Shown here in pieces: positions 52,032-64,000 of a DNA stretch of 64,000 nt. The stretch is from Streptomyces viridiviolaceus (lineage in GTDB: Bacteria > Actinomycetota > Actinomycetes > Streptomycetales > Streptomycetaceae). The stretch lies in the NCBI RefSeq assembly GCF_014650995.1, contig NZ_BMWA01000025.1:62001-126000 (forward strand), written 5' to 3'. A program made the translations under genes and the position numbers. The notes beneath the pieces are model-generated. The model saw only the letters and a program-made list of their open reading frames with translations. It was not told the origin of the DNA and did no database searches. Each line of letters begins with the position of its first letter. Positions within the stretch are counted from its first letter, which is position 1.

Positions 52032-52574
52032 GTGACCGCAACCCTGATCTGGATCCTTGTCGTCCTCGTCGCGATCGGCCTGTACCTGAGCTGGACGGCC
52101 GGGCGGCTGGACCGGCTGCACGCCAGGATCGACGCCGCCCGGGCCGCCCTGGACGCACAGTTGCTGCGCAGGGCCTCCGTGGCACAGGAACTGGCCACCT
52201 CGGGCGTGCTCGATCCGGCCGCCTCGATCGTGCTGTACGAGGCCGCCCACGCCGCCCGCCAGGCCGAGGAGGAGCAGCGTGAGGTCGCCGAGAGCGAGCT
52301 GACCCAGGCCCTGCGCGCCGTGTTCGCGGATCCGCAGCAGGTGGACGGCCTCCGTGAGGCGCCCGGGGGAGAGGAAGCGGCCCACGAGCTGACCGAGGCC
52401 GTACGGCGCGTCCCGATGGCCCGGCGTTTCCACAACGACGCCGTGGGTGCGGCCCGCCGTCTGCGCGAGCACCGCAAGGTGCGCTGGTTCCGGCTGGCCG
52501 GGCACGCGCCCTTCCCGCTGGCGTTCGAGATGGACGACGAGCCGCCGGCGGCGCTGGTGGACCGGGCGGCCTGA
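52032..52574 (+). CDS. LemA-like membrane protein
   Basis: 180 residues from GTG 52032; TAGCCT at 52018-52023 gives a probable leaderless start. One N-terminal helix (LIWILVVLVAIGLYLSW) is followed by a helical region (RLDRLHARIDAARAALDAQL) resembling LemA proteins, which have an N-out anchor and cytosolic helices. The similarity is partial. Acidic coiled segments (RQAEEEQREVAESEL) follow. Function unknown. Confidence 0.68.
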   Translation: MTATLIWILVVLVAIGLYLSWTAGRLDRLHARIDAARAALDAQLLRRASVAQELATSGVLDPAASIVLYEAAHAARQAEEEQREVAESELTQALRAVFADPQQVDGLREAPGGEEAAHELTEAVRRVPMARRFHNDAVGAARRLREHRKVRWFRLAGHAPFPLAFEMDDEPPAALVDRAA

Positions 52575-52595
52575 CCCGCCGCCGCGCGAAAAGGA

Positions 52596-52627
52596 GCCAC
52601 AGCCTTCTCATTGGCCCTTGCTGTGGC
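52596..52627 (+). terminator. Hairpin upstream of pdxS
   Basis: Eight-base arms GCCACAGC (52596-52603) and GCTGTGGC (52620-52627) with a 16-base loop. Lies 22 bases after the LemA-like stop and 62 before pdxS, so it may end the former or act in the pdxST leader. Confidence 0.45.
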
Positions 52628-52688
52628 CTGGTCCGTTCACGTTTCCTCAGTGCTGAAGAAATCGTCCTTCCCTTCAGTGAGGTCATCC

Positions 52689-53600
52689 GTGTCCAGCACG
52701 CTCTCCGAAAACCAGGCTCCCGAGACCGGCACCGCCCGCGTGAAGCGCGGCATGGCCGAGCAGCTCAAGGGCGGCGTGATCATGGACGTCGTCACGCCGG
52801 AGCAGGCGAAGATCGCCGAGGACGCGGGCGCCGTCGCGGTCATGGCCCTGGAGCGGGTCCCGGCCGACATCCGCAAGGACGGCGGCGTGGCCCGCATGTC
52901 CGACCCGGACATGATCGAGGGCATCATCGACGCCGTCTCCATCCCGGTGATGGCCAAGTCCCGCATCGGCCACTTCGTCGAGGCCCAGGTCCTGCAGTCC
53001 CTCGGCGTCGACTACATCGACGAGTCCGAGGTCCTCACCCCGGCCGACGAGGTCAACCACTCGGACAAGTGGGCGTTCACCACCCCCTTCGTCTGCGGTG
53101 CCACCAACCTCGGTGAGGCCCTGCGCCGCATCGCCGAGGGCGCGGCGATGATCCGCTCCAAGGGCGAGGCCGGCACCGGCAACGTCGTCGAGGCCGTCCG
53201 TCACCTGCGCCAGATCAAGAACGAGATCGCCCGTCTGCGCGGCTACGACAACCACGAGCTGTACGCCGCCGCCAAGGAGCTGCGCGCCCCGTACGAGCTG
53301 GTCAAGGAGGTCGCCGAGCTGGGCAAGCTCCCCGTGGTCCTCTTCTCCGCCGGTGGCGTCGCCACCCCGGCCGACGCCGCGCTCATGCGGCAGCTCGGCG
53401 CCGAGGGCGTCTTCGTCGGCTCCGGCATCTTCAAGTCCGGCGACCCGGCCAAGCGCGCCGCCGCCATCGTGAAGGCGACCACCTTCTACGACGACCCCAA
53501 GATCATCGCGGACGCGTCCCGCAACCTCGGCGAGGCCATGGTCGGCATCAACTGCGACACCCTCCCCGAGACCGAGCGCTACGCCAACCGCGGCTGGTAA
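52689..53600 (+). CDS. pdxS: Pyridoxal 5'-phosphate synthase subunit PdxS
   Basis: 303 residues. [33 protein letters not shown] and [14 protein letters not shown] are typical; [16 protein letters not shown] carries the second active-site lysine. It builds PLP from ribose 5-phosphate, glyceraldehyde 3-phosphate and ammonia delivered by PdxT. Twelve subunits form the core complex. GTG 52689 with GAGG six bases before. pdxT starts five bases beyond the stop. Confidence 0.97.
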   Translation: MSSTLSENQAPETGTARVKRGMAEQLKGGVIMDVVTPEQAKIAEDAGAVAVMALERVPADIRKDGGVARMSDPDMIEGIIDAVSIPVMAKSRIGHFVEAQVLQSLGVDYIDESEVLTPADEVNHSDKWAFTTPFVCGATNLGEALRRIAEGAAMIRSKGEAGTGNVVEAVRHLRQIKNEIARLRGYDNHELYAAAKELRAPYELVKEVAELGKLPVVLFSAGGVATPADAALMRQLGAEGVFVGSGIFKSGDPAKRAAAIVKATTFYDDPKIIADASRNLGEAMVGINCDTLPETERYANRGW

Positions 53601-53605
53601 GCACC

Positions 53606-54211
53606 ATGAGCACTCCTGTCATCGGCGTCCTGGCCCTCCAGGGCGACGTCCGGGAGCACCTCGTCGCCCTGGCCGCGGCCGATGCCGTGGCCAGGCCGGT
53701 CAGGCGCCCCGAAGAACTCGCCGAGGTGGACGGACTGGTCCTGCCCGGCGGCGAGTCCACCACCATCTCCAAGCTGGCCGTCCTCTTCGGAGTGATGGAC
53801 CCCCTCCGCGCGCGCGTGCGCGACGGCATGCCCGTCTACGGCACCTGCGCGGGCATGATCATGCTGGCCGACAAGATCCTCGACCCGCGCTCCGGCCAGG
53901 AGACCGTCGGCGGCATCGACATGATCGTGCGCCGCAACGCCTTCGGGCGGCAGAACGAGTCCTTCGAGGCCGCGCTCGACGTGAAGGGCATCACGGGTGA
54001 TCCTGTGGAGGGCGTCTTCATCCGCGCCCCCTGGGTGGAGTCCGTGGGTGCCGCGGCCGAGGTGCTCGCCGAGCACGACGGCCACATCGTCGCGGTCCGC
54101 CAGGGCAACGCGCTGGCCACCTCGTTCCATCCGGAACTGACCGGCGATCACCGTGTGCACCGCTTCTTCGCCGACATGGTGCGCGCGTACGGCGCGGCGG
54201 AGTCCTTGTAG
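53606..54211 (+). CDS. pdxT: Pyridoxal 5'-phosphate synthase glutaminase subunit PdxT
   Basis: 201 residues of class I glutamine amidotransferase. Triad: cysteine in YGTCAGMI, His and Glu in [27 protein letters not shown] binds glutamine. It releases ammonia into PdxS. Operonic with pdxS. The stop codon region contains TAGGAT, possibly the -10 of yebC. Confidence 0.97.
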   Translation: MSTPVIGVLALQGDVREHLVALAAADAVARPVRRPEELAEVDGLVLPGGESTTISKLAVLFGVMDPLRARVRDGMPVYGTCAGMIMLADKILDPRSGQETVGGIDMIVRRNAFGRQNESFEAALDVKGITGDPVEGVFIRAPWVESVGAAAEVLAEHDGHIVAVRQGNALATSFHPELTGDHRVHRFFADMVRAYGAAESL

Positions 54212-54258
54212 GATCTCTGCGTTCGTACAAAGACGGGTTACGCGAAGGAGACAGGCAG

Positions 54259-55011
54259 ATGTCCGGCCACTCTAAATGGGCCACGACGAAGCACAAGAAG
54301 GCCGTCATCGATGCCAAGCGCGGCAAGCTCTTCGCGAAGCTGATCAAGAACATCGAGGTCGCGGCCCGGATGGGCGGCGCCGACCCCGACGGCAATCCGA
54401 CGCTGTACGACGCCATCCAGAAGGCCAAGAAGCAGTCGGTCCCCAACAAGAACATCGACTCCGCGGTCAAGCGCGGCGCGGGCCTCGAGGCCGGCGGCGC
54501 CGACTACGAGACGATCATGTACGAGGGCTACGGTCCCAACGGCGTCGCGGTGCTCATCGAGTGCCTCACCGACAACCGCAACCGCGCCGCCTCCGACGTC
54601 CGCGTCGCCATGACCCGCAACGGCGGCTCCATGGCCGACCCGGGCTCGGTGTCGTACCTGTTCAACCGCAAGGGTGTCGTCATCGTCCCCAAGGGCGAGC
54701 TGTCCGAGGACGACGTGCTCGGCGCGGTCCTGGAGGCGGGCGCCGAGGAGGTCAACGACCTCGGCGAGAGCTTCGAGGTCATCAGCGAGGCCACCGACCT
54801 GGTCGCGGTCCGCTCCGCCCTCCAGGACGCCGGCATCGACTACGAGTCCGCCGACGCCAACTTCGTCCCGACCATGCAGGTCGAGCTGGACGAGGAGGGC
54901 GCCAAGAAGATCTTCAAGCTGATCGACGCGCTCGAGGACAGCGACGACGTGCAGAACGTCTTCGCCAACTTCGACGTCAGCGACGAGATCATGGAGAAGG
55001 TCGACGCGTAA
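54259..55011 (+). CDS. yebC: YebC/PmpR-family regulatory protein
   Basis: 250 residues, full length. [20 protein letters not shown] and [18 protein letters not shown] are the YebC opening. The family binds DNA and in some bacteria helps translation of stalling proline motifs; a regulator of ruvC has also been suggested because the gene so often precedes it, as here. ATG 54259 after AAGGAG. Followed by a strong terminator, so ruvCAB uses its own promoter. Confidence 0.96.
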   Translation: MSGHSKWATTKHKKAVIDAKRGKLFAKLIKNIEVAARMGGADPDGNPTLYDAIQKAKKQSVPNKNIDSAVKRGAGLEAGGADYETIMYEGYGPNGVAVLIECLTDNRNRAASDVRVAMTRNGGSMADPGSVSYLFNRKGVVIVPKGELSEDDVLGAVLEAGAEEVNDLGESFEVISEATDLVAVRSALQDAGIDYESADANFVPTMQVELDEEGAKKIFKLIDALEDSDDVQNVFANFDVSDEIMEKVDA

Positions 55012-55034
55012 CGCCGAGCGGCAACGGCGGTTCC

Positions 55035-55070
55035 GGCGGGCCGGTGGGGACACCTCCTCACCGGCCCGCC
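55035..55070 (+). terminator. Terminator after yebC
   Basis: Perfect 12-base stem GGCGGGCCGGTG/CACCGGCCCGCC (55035-55046/55059-55070), 23 bases beyond the yebC stop. Confidence 0.85.
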
Positions 55071-55213
55071 GCTCCTGTCAGTGGCAGCGGATAGCCTGGC
55101 GGACGTCAGAGATCACCGTCCGCGGACCTCGACCATCGATCGAGGAACCCCGACGGCGATCAGCCAGGTCCGCGAGGGCGGCGGCGGATCAGCCGCGCAG
55201 AGGGGAGGGGCGC

Positions 55214-55780
55214 GTGCGCGTACTGGGGGTGGACCCGGGCCTGACCCGCTGCGGTGTCGGCGTCGTCGAGGGGGTCGCCGGGCGACCGCTCACCATGCTC
55301 GGCGTGGGCGTGGTGCGCACCCCCGCGGACGCCGATCTCGGGCACCGCCTCGTCGCCGTCGAGGAGGGCATCGAGCGGTGGCTCGACGAGCACCGCCCGG
55401 AGTTCGTCGCCGTGGAGCGCGTCTTCAGTCAGCACAACGTGCGCACGGTCATGGGCACCGCCCAGGCCAGCGCCGTCGCCATCCTGTGCGCCTCCCGCCG
55501 CGGCATCCCCGTCGCCCTGCACACCCCGAGCGAGGTCAAGGCCGCCGTCACCGGCAGCGGACGCGCCGACAAGGCCCAGGTGGGCGCCATGGTCACCCGC
55601 CTGCTGCGACTCGCCGCGCCCCCCAAGCCCGCCGACGCCGCCGACGCCCTCGCGCTCGCCATCTGCCACATCTGGCGCGCCCCCGCGCAGAACCGGCTCC
55701 AGCAGGCCGTGGCCCTGCACGCACCGAAAGCCCCGCAGGCCCCGCGGGCCCCGCAAGCATCGAAAGGCCGTACGGCATGA
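55214..55780 (+). CDS. ruvC: Holliday junction resolvase RuvC
   Basis: 188 residues. Metal-binding acids: [16 protein letters not shown] (Asp7), VAVERVF (Glu) and [14 protein letters not shown] (two Asp). It cuts four-way DNA junctions symmetrically. A C-terminal Pro/Ala tail is added. GTG 55214 with GAGGGG just upstream; its stop overlaps ruvA. First gene of ruvCAB. Confidence 0.97.
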   Translation: MRVLGVDPGLTRCGVGVVEGVAGRPLTMLGVGVVRTPADADLGHRLVAVEEGIERWLDEHRPEFVAVERVFSQHNVRTVMGTAQASAVAILCASRRGIPVALHTPSEVKAAVTGSGRADKAQVGAMVTRLLRLAAPPKPADAADALALAICHIWRAPAQNRLQQAVALHAPKAPQAPRAPQASKGRTA

Positions 55781-56382
55781 TCGCCTTCGTCAGCGGCACG
55801 GTCGCCGCCCTCGCTCCCGACGCCGCGGTGGTCGAGGTGGGCGGTGTCGGCATGGCCGTCCAGTGCACGCCGAACACGCTGTCCACGCTCCGCGTCGGCA
55901 AGCCCGCCAAGCTCGCCACGTCCCTCGTCGTGCGCGAGGACTCCCTGACGCTGTACGGCTTCGCGGACGACGACGAGCGCCAGGTCTTCGAGCTGCTGCA
56001 GACCGCCAGCGGCGTCGGCCCCCGCCTCGCCCAGGCGATGCTGGCCGTGCACACCCCGGACGCGCTGCGCCGGGCGGTGTCGACCGCAGACGAGAAGGCG
56101 CTGACCGCCGTGCCGGGCATCGGCAAGAAGGGCGCCCAGAAACTGCTGCTGGAGCTGAAGGACCGCCTCGGCGAGCCCGTCGGCGCACCGGCCGTCGGCG
56201 CACCGGTCGGTGCCGGCTGGCGCGACCAGCTGCACGCCGCCCTGATCGGCCTCGGGTACGCGACCCGGGAGGCCGACGAAGCCGTCTCCGCCGTGGCCCC
56301 CCAGGCGGAAGCCGCCGGCGGCACGCCGCAGGTGGGCCAACTGCTCAAGGCGGCCCTGCAGACCCTGAACCGAGCCCGCTGA
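55777..56382 (+). CDS. ruvA: Holliday junction DNA-binding protein RuvA
   Basis: 201 residues in three domains: OB ([20 protein letters not shown]), two helix-hairpin-helix motifs ([36 protein letters not shown]) and a C-terminal three-helix part that contacts RuvB. A short repeated [12 protein letters not shown] linker joins them. ATG overlaps the ruvC stop. Confidence 0.97.
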   Translation: MIAFVSGTVAALAPDAAVVEVGGVGMAVQCTPNTLSTLRVGKPAKLATSLVVREDSLTLYGFADDDERQVFELLQTASGVGPRLAQAMLAVHTPDALRRAVSTADEKALTAVPGIGKKGAQKLLLELKDRLGEPVGAPAVGAPVGAGWRDQLHAALIGLGYATREADEAVSAVAPQAEAAGGTPQVGQLLKAALQTLNRAR

Positions 56383-56407
56383 CCGACCACACCCCGAGGC
56401 ACATCAC

Positions 56408-57478
<1,071 letters not shown>

Positions 57479-57536
57479 CGCGGCCGTCGCGGCGAGCACA
57501 CTGGCAGGACCAGGAACCCTGGTGCCATGCTGAGCG

Positions 57537-57566
57537 TTGTTCCATGCGCGCGGACTCGCTTAGACT
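57537..57566 (+). promoter_or_regulatory. Probable promoter of yajC-secDF
   Basis: TTGTTC (57537-57542) and TAGACT (57561-57566), spaced by 18 bases, resemble a housekeeping HrdB-type promoter. Lies 88 bases before the yajC start in the gap after ruvB. Confidence 0.55.
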
Positions 57567-57653
57567 CCGCCGATGCCGCCCCTGTCGGCGGTGCACACAC
57601 CCCCAACCATCAGGCCGCTCACCATCGCGGTCGTGTGAAGGAAGTACCGACCC

Positions 57654-58154
57654 GTGAGTCTCGTGACCCTCCTCCCGTTCATCGTGCTCATCGGGGCCAT
57701 GTTCCTGATGACCCGGTCGGCGAAGAAGAAGCAGCAGCAGGCCGTCGAGATGCGGAACCAGATGCAGCCCGGTTCCGGCGTCCGCACCATCGGGGGCATG
57801 TACGCCACGGTCAAGGAGGTCAACGAGGACACGGTCCTCCTCGACGCCGGTCCGGGCGTCGAGCTGCTCTTCGCCAAGAACTCCATCGGCGCCGTCCTCA
57901 GCGACGACGAGTACAACCGCATCGTCCACGGCATCGAGCACGACCTGAAGTCCGACGCCGACATCGTTCCGGACGACGCCTCCTCCCTCACCGAGACCGA
58001 CACCTCCGCCACCGACGCCTCCGCCTCCGACGACAAGTCCGTCGACCTCGGTAAGAAGGACTCGGCCGACGAGCCGGCCGAGGACGCCGCGCCCGCCGAG
58101 GCGAAGACGGACGAGCAGGCGAAGAAGGCCGACGGCGGCTCCGAGGCGAAGTAG
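57654..58154 (+). CDS. yajC: Preprotein translocase accessory subunit YajC
   Basis: 166 residues, longer than the E. coli protein (110). One N-terminal membrane helix (LVTLLPFIVLIGAMFLMT), then RSAKKKQQQ and GSGVRTIGGMYATVKEV typical of YajC. The added acidic tail (Asp/Ser/Glu/Ala-rich, about residues 100-166) is cytosolic. It associates with SecDF and YidC. GTG 57654 with AAGGAAG upstream. Confidence 0.94.
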   Translation: MSLVTLLPFIVLIGAMFLMTRSAKKKQQQAVEMRNQMQPGSGVRTIGGMYATVKEVNEDTVLLDAGPGVELLFAKNSIGAVLSDDEYNRIVHGIEHDLKSDADIVPDDASSLTETDTSATDASASDDKSVDLGKKDSADEPAEDAAPAEAKTDEQAKKADGGSEAK

Positions 58155-58286
58155 CCGTGCCCCGGGGCGCGTGGGCCAGGCCCGCGCGCCCCGTGTGACG
58201 CGCGGCTCGCACGGTATCCCGACACCATGTCATGGCCGCCGGTACGCCGATCCGGCGCGAGGCGGCCCGAGAGGGAGTACGAGAAG

Positions 58287-60047
58287 GTGGCAGCACCTAA
58301 AAAGGGACGTAATGCGAGCGCCCAGAGCAAGCCGGGGCGCTCGCTGGCCCTGATTCTGATCGCCATCGTGGCGCTCACCGGGGGAATGTTCGCCTCCGGA
58401 CACACCACTCCGCGTCTCGGCATCGACCTGGCGGGCGGTACGAGCATCACGCTGAGGGCGGTGCCCGAGGCCGGCCAGGAGTCGGCGATCAACAAGACCA
58501 ACATGGACACCGCGGTCGAGATCATGGAACGCCGTGTCAATGGTCTTGGTGTCCAGGAGTCCGAGGTCCAGACCCAGGGCGACCGGAACATCATCGTCAA
58601 CATCCCCAAGGGGACGAACTCCAAGGAAGCCCGCGAGCAGGTCGGCACCACCGCCAAGCTCTACTTCCGCCCCGTCGTGGCCACCGAGCTCTCCGGCCCG
58701 GCCGGGACGGCCAGCCCCACGCCGAGCGCCTCCGGTAGCGCCTCGGGCAAGGCCACCGACAAGGACAAGGCCACCGACAAGGCCACCGACGGCGAGAAGG
58801 CGAGCTCGTCGCCGTCCGCCTCGGCGAGCTCCACCACCCAGGGCCGTGCGGCCACCGACGCCCTGAAGGCCGACCCCTCCCCCTCGGGCAGCGCTTCCCC
58901 GTCCCCGAGCGGCAGCGCCGCCGGCGACGACAGCAGCAAGCTCCAGGCCGCGTACGCCGCGCTCGACTGCACCGACGAGAGCGCGCGCGCCAAGGCCGGC
59001 GACGGCGCCAAGCCGCAGGACTCGACGGTGGCCTGCGGCCAGAACTCGCAGGGCCAGTGGCAGAAGTACATCCTCGGCCCCGCGGAGGTCGACGGCACGG
59101 ACGTCGACGAGGCCAAGGCCGTCTTCAACACGCAGACCGCCGCGGGCTGGACCGTCACGATGGACTTCACCGACGGCGGCGCCAAGAAGTTCGCGAACAT
59201 CACCGGCAAGCTGGCCCAGAACCAGTCGCCGCAGAACCAGTTCGCCATCGTGCTGGACAACGAGGTCGTCTCCGACCCGTACGTCAGCCAGGCGCTGACC
59301 GGCGGCAACGCCGAGATCTCCGGCAACTTCACGCAGGAGGAGGCCCAGAGCCTCGCCAACATGCTGTCCTACGGTGCCCTGCCGCTGACCTTCAAGGAGG
59401 ACAGCGTCACCACCGTCACCGCCGCGCTCGGCGGTGAGCAGCTGCAGGCCGGTCTGATCGCCGGCGCAATCGGCCTCGCCCTGGTCGTGATCTACCTGCT
59501 CGTCTACTACCGCGGCCTGTCCTTCATCGCCGTGGCCTCGCTGCTGGTGTCCGCGGCCCTGACGTACGTGATCATGTCGCTGCTCGGCCCGACCATCGGC
59601 TTCGCCCTGAACCTGCCGGCGGTCTGCGGTGCCATCGTCGCCATCGGCATCACGGCGGACTCGTTCATCGTGTACTTCGAACGCGTCCGCGACGAGATCC
59701 GCGAGGGCCGCTCGCTGCGCCCCGCCGTCGAGCGGGCCTGGCCGCGCGCCCGGCGCACCATCCTGGTCTCGGACTTCGTGTCGTTCCTCGCCGCCGCGGT
59801 GCTCTTCATCGTCACCGTCGGCAAGGTGCAGGGCTTCGCCTTCACGCTGGGTCTGACCACCCTGCTCGACGTGGTCGTCGTCTTCCTCTTCACCAAGCCG
59901 CTGCTCACGCTGATGGCCCGCCGCAAGTTCTTCGCGAGCGGCCACAAGTGGTCCGGTCTGGATCCGAAGAGCCTGGGTGCCAAGCCGCCGCTGCGCCGCA
60001 CGCGCCGTCCCGCCCATCCCGGCCCCGTCGACCCGAAGGAGGCGTGA
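58287..60047 (+). CDS. secD: Protein translocase subunit SecD
   Basis: 586 residues, GTG 58287 (GAGAAG upstream). First helix (LALILIAIVALTGGMFA), then the P1 head with LGIDLAGGTSITLRA; a Ser/Pro/Ala/Lys-rich insert (about 150-230, with TDKDKATDKATDG) interrupts the periplasmic domain. Five C-terminal helices follow, including NLPAVCGAIVAIGITADSFI with the proton-relay Asp. With SecF it uses the proton gradient to pull proteins across the membrane. secF starts three bases after the stop. Confidence 0.96.
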   Translation: MAAPKKGRNASAQSKPGRSLALILIAIVALTGGMFASGHTTPRLGIDLAGGTSITLRAVPEAGQESAINKTNMDTAVEIMERRVNGLGVQESEVQTQGDRNIIVNIPKGTNSKEAREQVGTTAKLYFRPVVATELSGPAGTASPTPSASGSASGKATDKDKATDKATDGEKASSSPSASASSTTQGRAATDALKADPSPSGSASPSPSGSAAGDDSSKLQAAYAALDCTDESARAKAGDGAKPQDSTVACGQNSQGQWQKYILGPAEVDGTDVDEAKAVFNTQTAAGWTVTMDFTDGGAKKFANITGKLAQNQSPQNQFAIVLDNEVVSDPYVSQALTGGNAEISGNFTQEEAQSLANMLSYGALPLTFKEDSVTTVTAALGGEQLQAGLIAGAIGLALVVIYLLVYYRGLSFIAVASLLVSAALTYVIMSLLGPTIGFALNLPAVCGAIVAIGITADSFIVYFERVRDEIREGRSLRPAVERAWPRARRTILVSDFVSFLAAAVLFIVTVGKVQGFAFTLGLTTLLDVVVVFLFTKPLLTLMARRKFFASGHKWSGLDPKSLGAKPPLRRTRRPAHPGPVDPKEA

Positions 60048-60050
60048 GAG

Positions 60051-61166
60051 ATGTCGAAACTCGGCAACCTCGGCGCCCGACTGCACCACGGCGAGGTCGG
60101 CTACGACTTCGTCAAGAACCGCAAGATCTGGTACGGCATCTCGATCCTGATCACCATCACGGCCATCGTCGGCCTGGCGGTGCGCGGCCTGCACATGGGC
60201 ATCGAGTTCCAGGGCGGTGCCGTCTTCACCACCCCGAAGAACATGAGCGCCTCGGTCTCCCAGGCCGAGGAGTACGCGGAGGAGGCGTCCGGCCACGACG
60301 CGATCGTCCAGAAGCTGGGCGACGGCAGCCTGCGCATCCAGATCGCGGGCACCGACACCGCGCAGTCGGACCAGATCAAGGAAGCGCTCTCCGAGGACCT
60401 GAAGGTCGACGCCGAGAGGATCAACGCCGACCTGGTCGGTCCCAGCTGGGGTGACCAGATCGCCAACAAGGCGTGGCAGGGTCTCGGGATCTTCCTGGTC
60501 CTCGTGGTGATCTACCTGGCGATCGCGTTCGAGTGGCGCATGGCGCTCGCCGCGTTCGTCGCACTGATCCACGACATCACCATCACGGTCGGCATCTACG
60601 CCCTCGTCGGCTTCGAGGTCACGCCGGGCACGGTGATCGGTCTGCTGACGATCCTCGGTTACTCGCTCTACGACACGGTCGTCGTCTTCGACAGCCTCAA
60701 GGAGCAGACGAGGGACATCACCAAGCAGACCCGCTGGACCTACAGCGAGATCGCCAACCGGTCGATCAACAGCACGCTGGTGCGTTCCATCAACACCACG
60801 GTGGTCGCCCTGCTGCCGGTGGGCGGCCTGCTGTTCATCGGCGGCGGTGTCCTCGGCGCGGGCATGCTCAACGACATCTCGTTGTCGCTGTTCGTCGGCC
60901 TCGCGGCCGGTGCCTACTCCTCGATCTTCATCGCCACGCCGCTCGTCGCCGACCTCAAGGAGCGCGAGCCGCAGATGAAGGCCCTCAAGAAGCGTGTCCT
61001 CGCCAAGCGTGCCCAGGCCGCGGCGAAGGGCGAGTCCCCGGAGGATGCCACGTCCGACGGCTCGTTCGACGAGCCCGACGACGCGACTCCCGCGGTCGTC
61101 GGCCCCCGCGACCAGCCCGCCTCCCGTACCCGGGGCCGTGGCGGACCCTCGGGGAAGCGCCGATGA
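60051..61166 (+). CDS. secF: Protein translocase subunit SecF
   Basis: 371 residues with six membrane helices. GIEFQGGAVFTTPKN is the conserved periplasmic entry; TPGTVIGLLTILGYSLYDTV and VVFDSLKEQTRDI carry the conserved charged residues of the proton path. The C-terminal tail is charged and ends in Arg/Gly-rich sequence. ATG 60051 follows GGAGGCGTGAGAG. The stop overlaps apt. Confidence 0.97.
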   Translation: MSKLGNLGARLHHGEVGYDFVKNRKIWYGISILITITAIVGLAVRGLHMGIEFQGGAVFTTPKNMSASVSQAEEYAEEASGHDAIVQKLGDGSLRIQIAGTDTAQSDQIKEALSEDLKVDAERINADLVGPSWGDQIANKAWQGLGIFLVLVVIYLAIAFEWRMALAAFVALIHDITITVGIYALVGFEVTPGTVIGLLTILGYSLYDTVVVFDSLKEQTRDITKQTRWTYSEIANRSINSTLVRSINTTVVALLPVGGLLFIGGGVLGAGMLNDISLSLFVGLAAGAYSSIFIATPLVADLKEREPQMKALKKRVLAKRAQAAAKGESPEDATSDGSFDEPDDATPAVVGPRDQPASRTRGRGGPSGKRR

Positions 61167-61711
61167 CCGAGCTCGCAGACATCTCGGCACTCCTGCTCAG
61201 CCGCATCCGGGACGTGGCCGACTACCCGGAGCCGGGTGTGGTGTTCAAGGACATCACCCCGCTCCTGGCGGACCCGGCGGCGTTCACCGCGCTGACCGAC
61301 GCCCTCGCCGAGATCGCCGAGCGCACCGGCGCCACCAAGATCATCGGTCTGGAGGCCCGGGGCTTCATCCTCGGCGCCCCGGTCGCCGTCCGGGCCGGCC
61401 TGGGCTTCATCCCCGTACGCAAGGCGGGCAAGCTCCCCGGAGCCACCCTCAGCCAGGCGTACGACCTGGAGTACGGCTCGGCCGAGATCGAGGTGCACGC
61501 CGAGGACCTGACCGCCGACGACCGCGTGCTGGTCGTCGACGACGTCCTCGCCACCGGCGGCACCGCCGAGGCGTCACTCCAGCTGATCCGCCGGGCCGGC
61601 GCGCAGGTCGCGGGCCTCGCCGTCCTGATGGAGCTGGGCTTCCTCGACGGGCGGGCCCGGCTGGAACCGGCCCTGGCCGGGGCCCCGCTGGAGGCGCTGC
61701 TCACCGTCTGA
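61163..61711 (+). CDS. apt: Adenine phosphoribosyltransferase
   Basis: 182 residues. LEARGFILGAPVAV and the PRPP-binding loop VLVVDDVLATGGTA identify it. It salvages adenine to AMP with PRPP. ATG overlaps the secF stop, an order also seen in mycobacteria. The adjacency to relA links purine salvage and (p)ppGpp, both purine-dependent. Terminator directly follows. Confidence 0.96.
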   Translation: MTELADISALLLSRIRDVADYPEPGVVFKDITPLLADPAAFTALTDALAEIAERTGATKIIGLEARGFILGAPVAVRAGLGFIPVRKAGKLPGATLSQAYDLEYGSAEIEVHAEDLTADDRVLVVDDVLATGGTAEASLQLIRRAGAQVAGLAVLMELGFLDGRARLEPALAGAPLEALLTV

Positions 61712-61724
61712 CGGCCCTGGTGGC

Positions 61725-61769
61725 ACACCGGAGGCGGGCCCGGAGGAATCCGGCGCCCGCCTCCGGTGT
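61725..61769 (+). terminator. Terminator between apt and relA
   Basis: Perfect 15-base stem (61725-61739/61755-61769), 15-base loop, followed by TTCTCC. It should separate the secDF-apt transcript from relA, which needs its own promoter; TTGACG at 61778-61783 could be a -35 but no good -10 pairs with it. Confidence 0.82.
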
Positions 61770-61883
61770 TTCTCCGGTTGACGGCCTTCACACCGGCCAG
61801 AAGGCGATCCTGCGACGCCGGATCGCTACCATGGGGTTTCCGGAGCCTGACCGGGGGACCCGGATCGCGCACGAGGAGTCCTC

Positions 61884-64000
<2,117 letters not shown>

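Noticed and set aside
55128-55144. Palindrome-like CTCGACCATCGATCGAG before ruvC, resembling a LexA box
   Set aside because: The spacing and inner bases do not match TCGAAC-N4-GTTCGA; kept as a chance partial palindrome.

Overview
The window is very GC-rich actinobacterial DNA with the gene set of a Streptomyces core chromosome. It has many GTG/TTG starts, overlapping operons, several apparently leaderless genes, the sporulation protein SsgB, a methionine importer, cobalamin genes, and the long thrS-HIT-pgsA-pimA-pdxST-yebC-ruvCAB-yajC-secDF-apt-relA block. No phage, transposase, CRISPR array or secondary-metabolite cluster is seen; the accessory flavour comes from pseudogenes, repeats and odd fusions.

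Left part (1-20 kb). A minus-strand electron-transfer operon (ferric-reductase-like membrane flavoprotein, a protein with two FMN-binding domains, ApbE flavin transferase cut by the window edge) is followed by an L,D-transpeptidase-like secreted protein and a flavin-binding oxidoreductase. Next comes a decayed argG with its ArgR-type operator, directly upstream of intact argH. After an aldo/keto reductase lie a TetR/drug-efflux pair with a clear palindromic operator, a lysophosphatidate-type acyltransferase, a Tat-type glycerophosphodiesterase, a compact sigma-like protein, acetyltransferases, small membrane proteins and a HAD phosphatase. The metNIQ methionine importer is preceded by a 28-residue Cys/Met-rich leader peptide. 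cobL opens a corrin section.

Middle part (20-42 kb). A 1287-residue fusion carries about 700 residues of acidic Pro/Ala-rich sequence, then BluB, then CobT; siroheme synthase/uroporphyrinogen methylase follows. Then come an rRNA-methylase-like protein, a membrane Ser/Thr kinase, two small proteins, a tandem-repeat region, a kinase-fold protein and a zinc-ribbon protein. A five-gene tRNA array (Gly, Cys, three Val) is followed by pabB-pabC (folate), acetyltransferase, DsbA-like, CGNR and ssgB genes. Two identical tRNA-Val(CAC) genes flank a broken sugar-binding lipoprotein gene and a START-like protein. An exonuclease and a coupled DUF4365/hypothetical pair precede thrS.

Right part (42-64 kb). 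thrS, HIT hydrolase, a large membrane protein and an EF-G paralogue (last two on the minus strand) lead into the phosphatidylinositol mannoside operon pgsA-acyltransferase-pimA. Then follow pdxST (vitamin B6), yebC, ruvCAB (recombination), yajC-secD-secF (protein export), apt and relA (stringent response, cut by the right edge). The gene order closely parallels the Mycobacterium tuberculosis segment from thrS to relA, marking an ancient conserved actinobacterial block.
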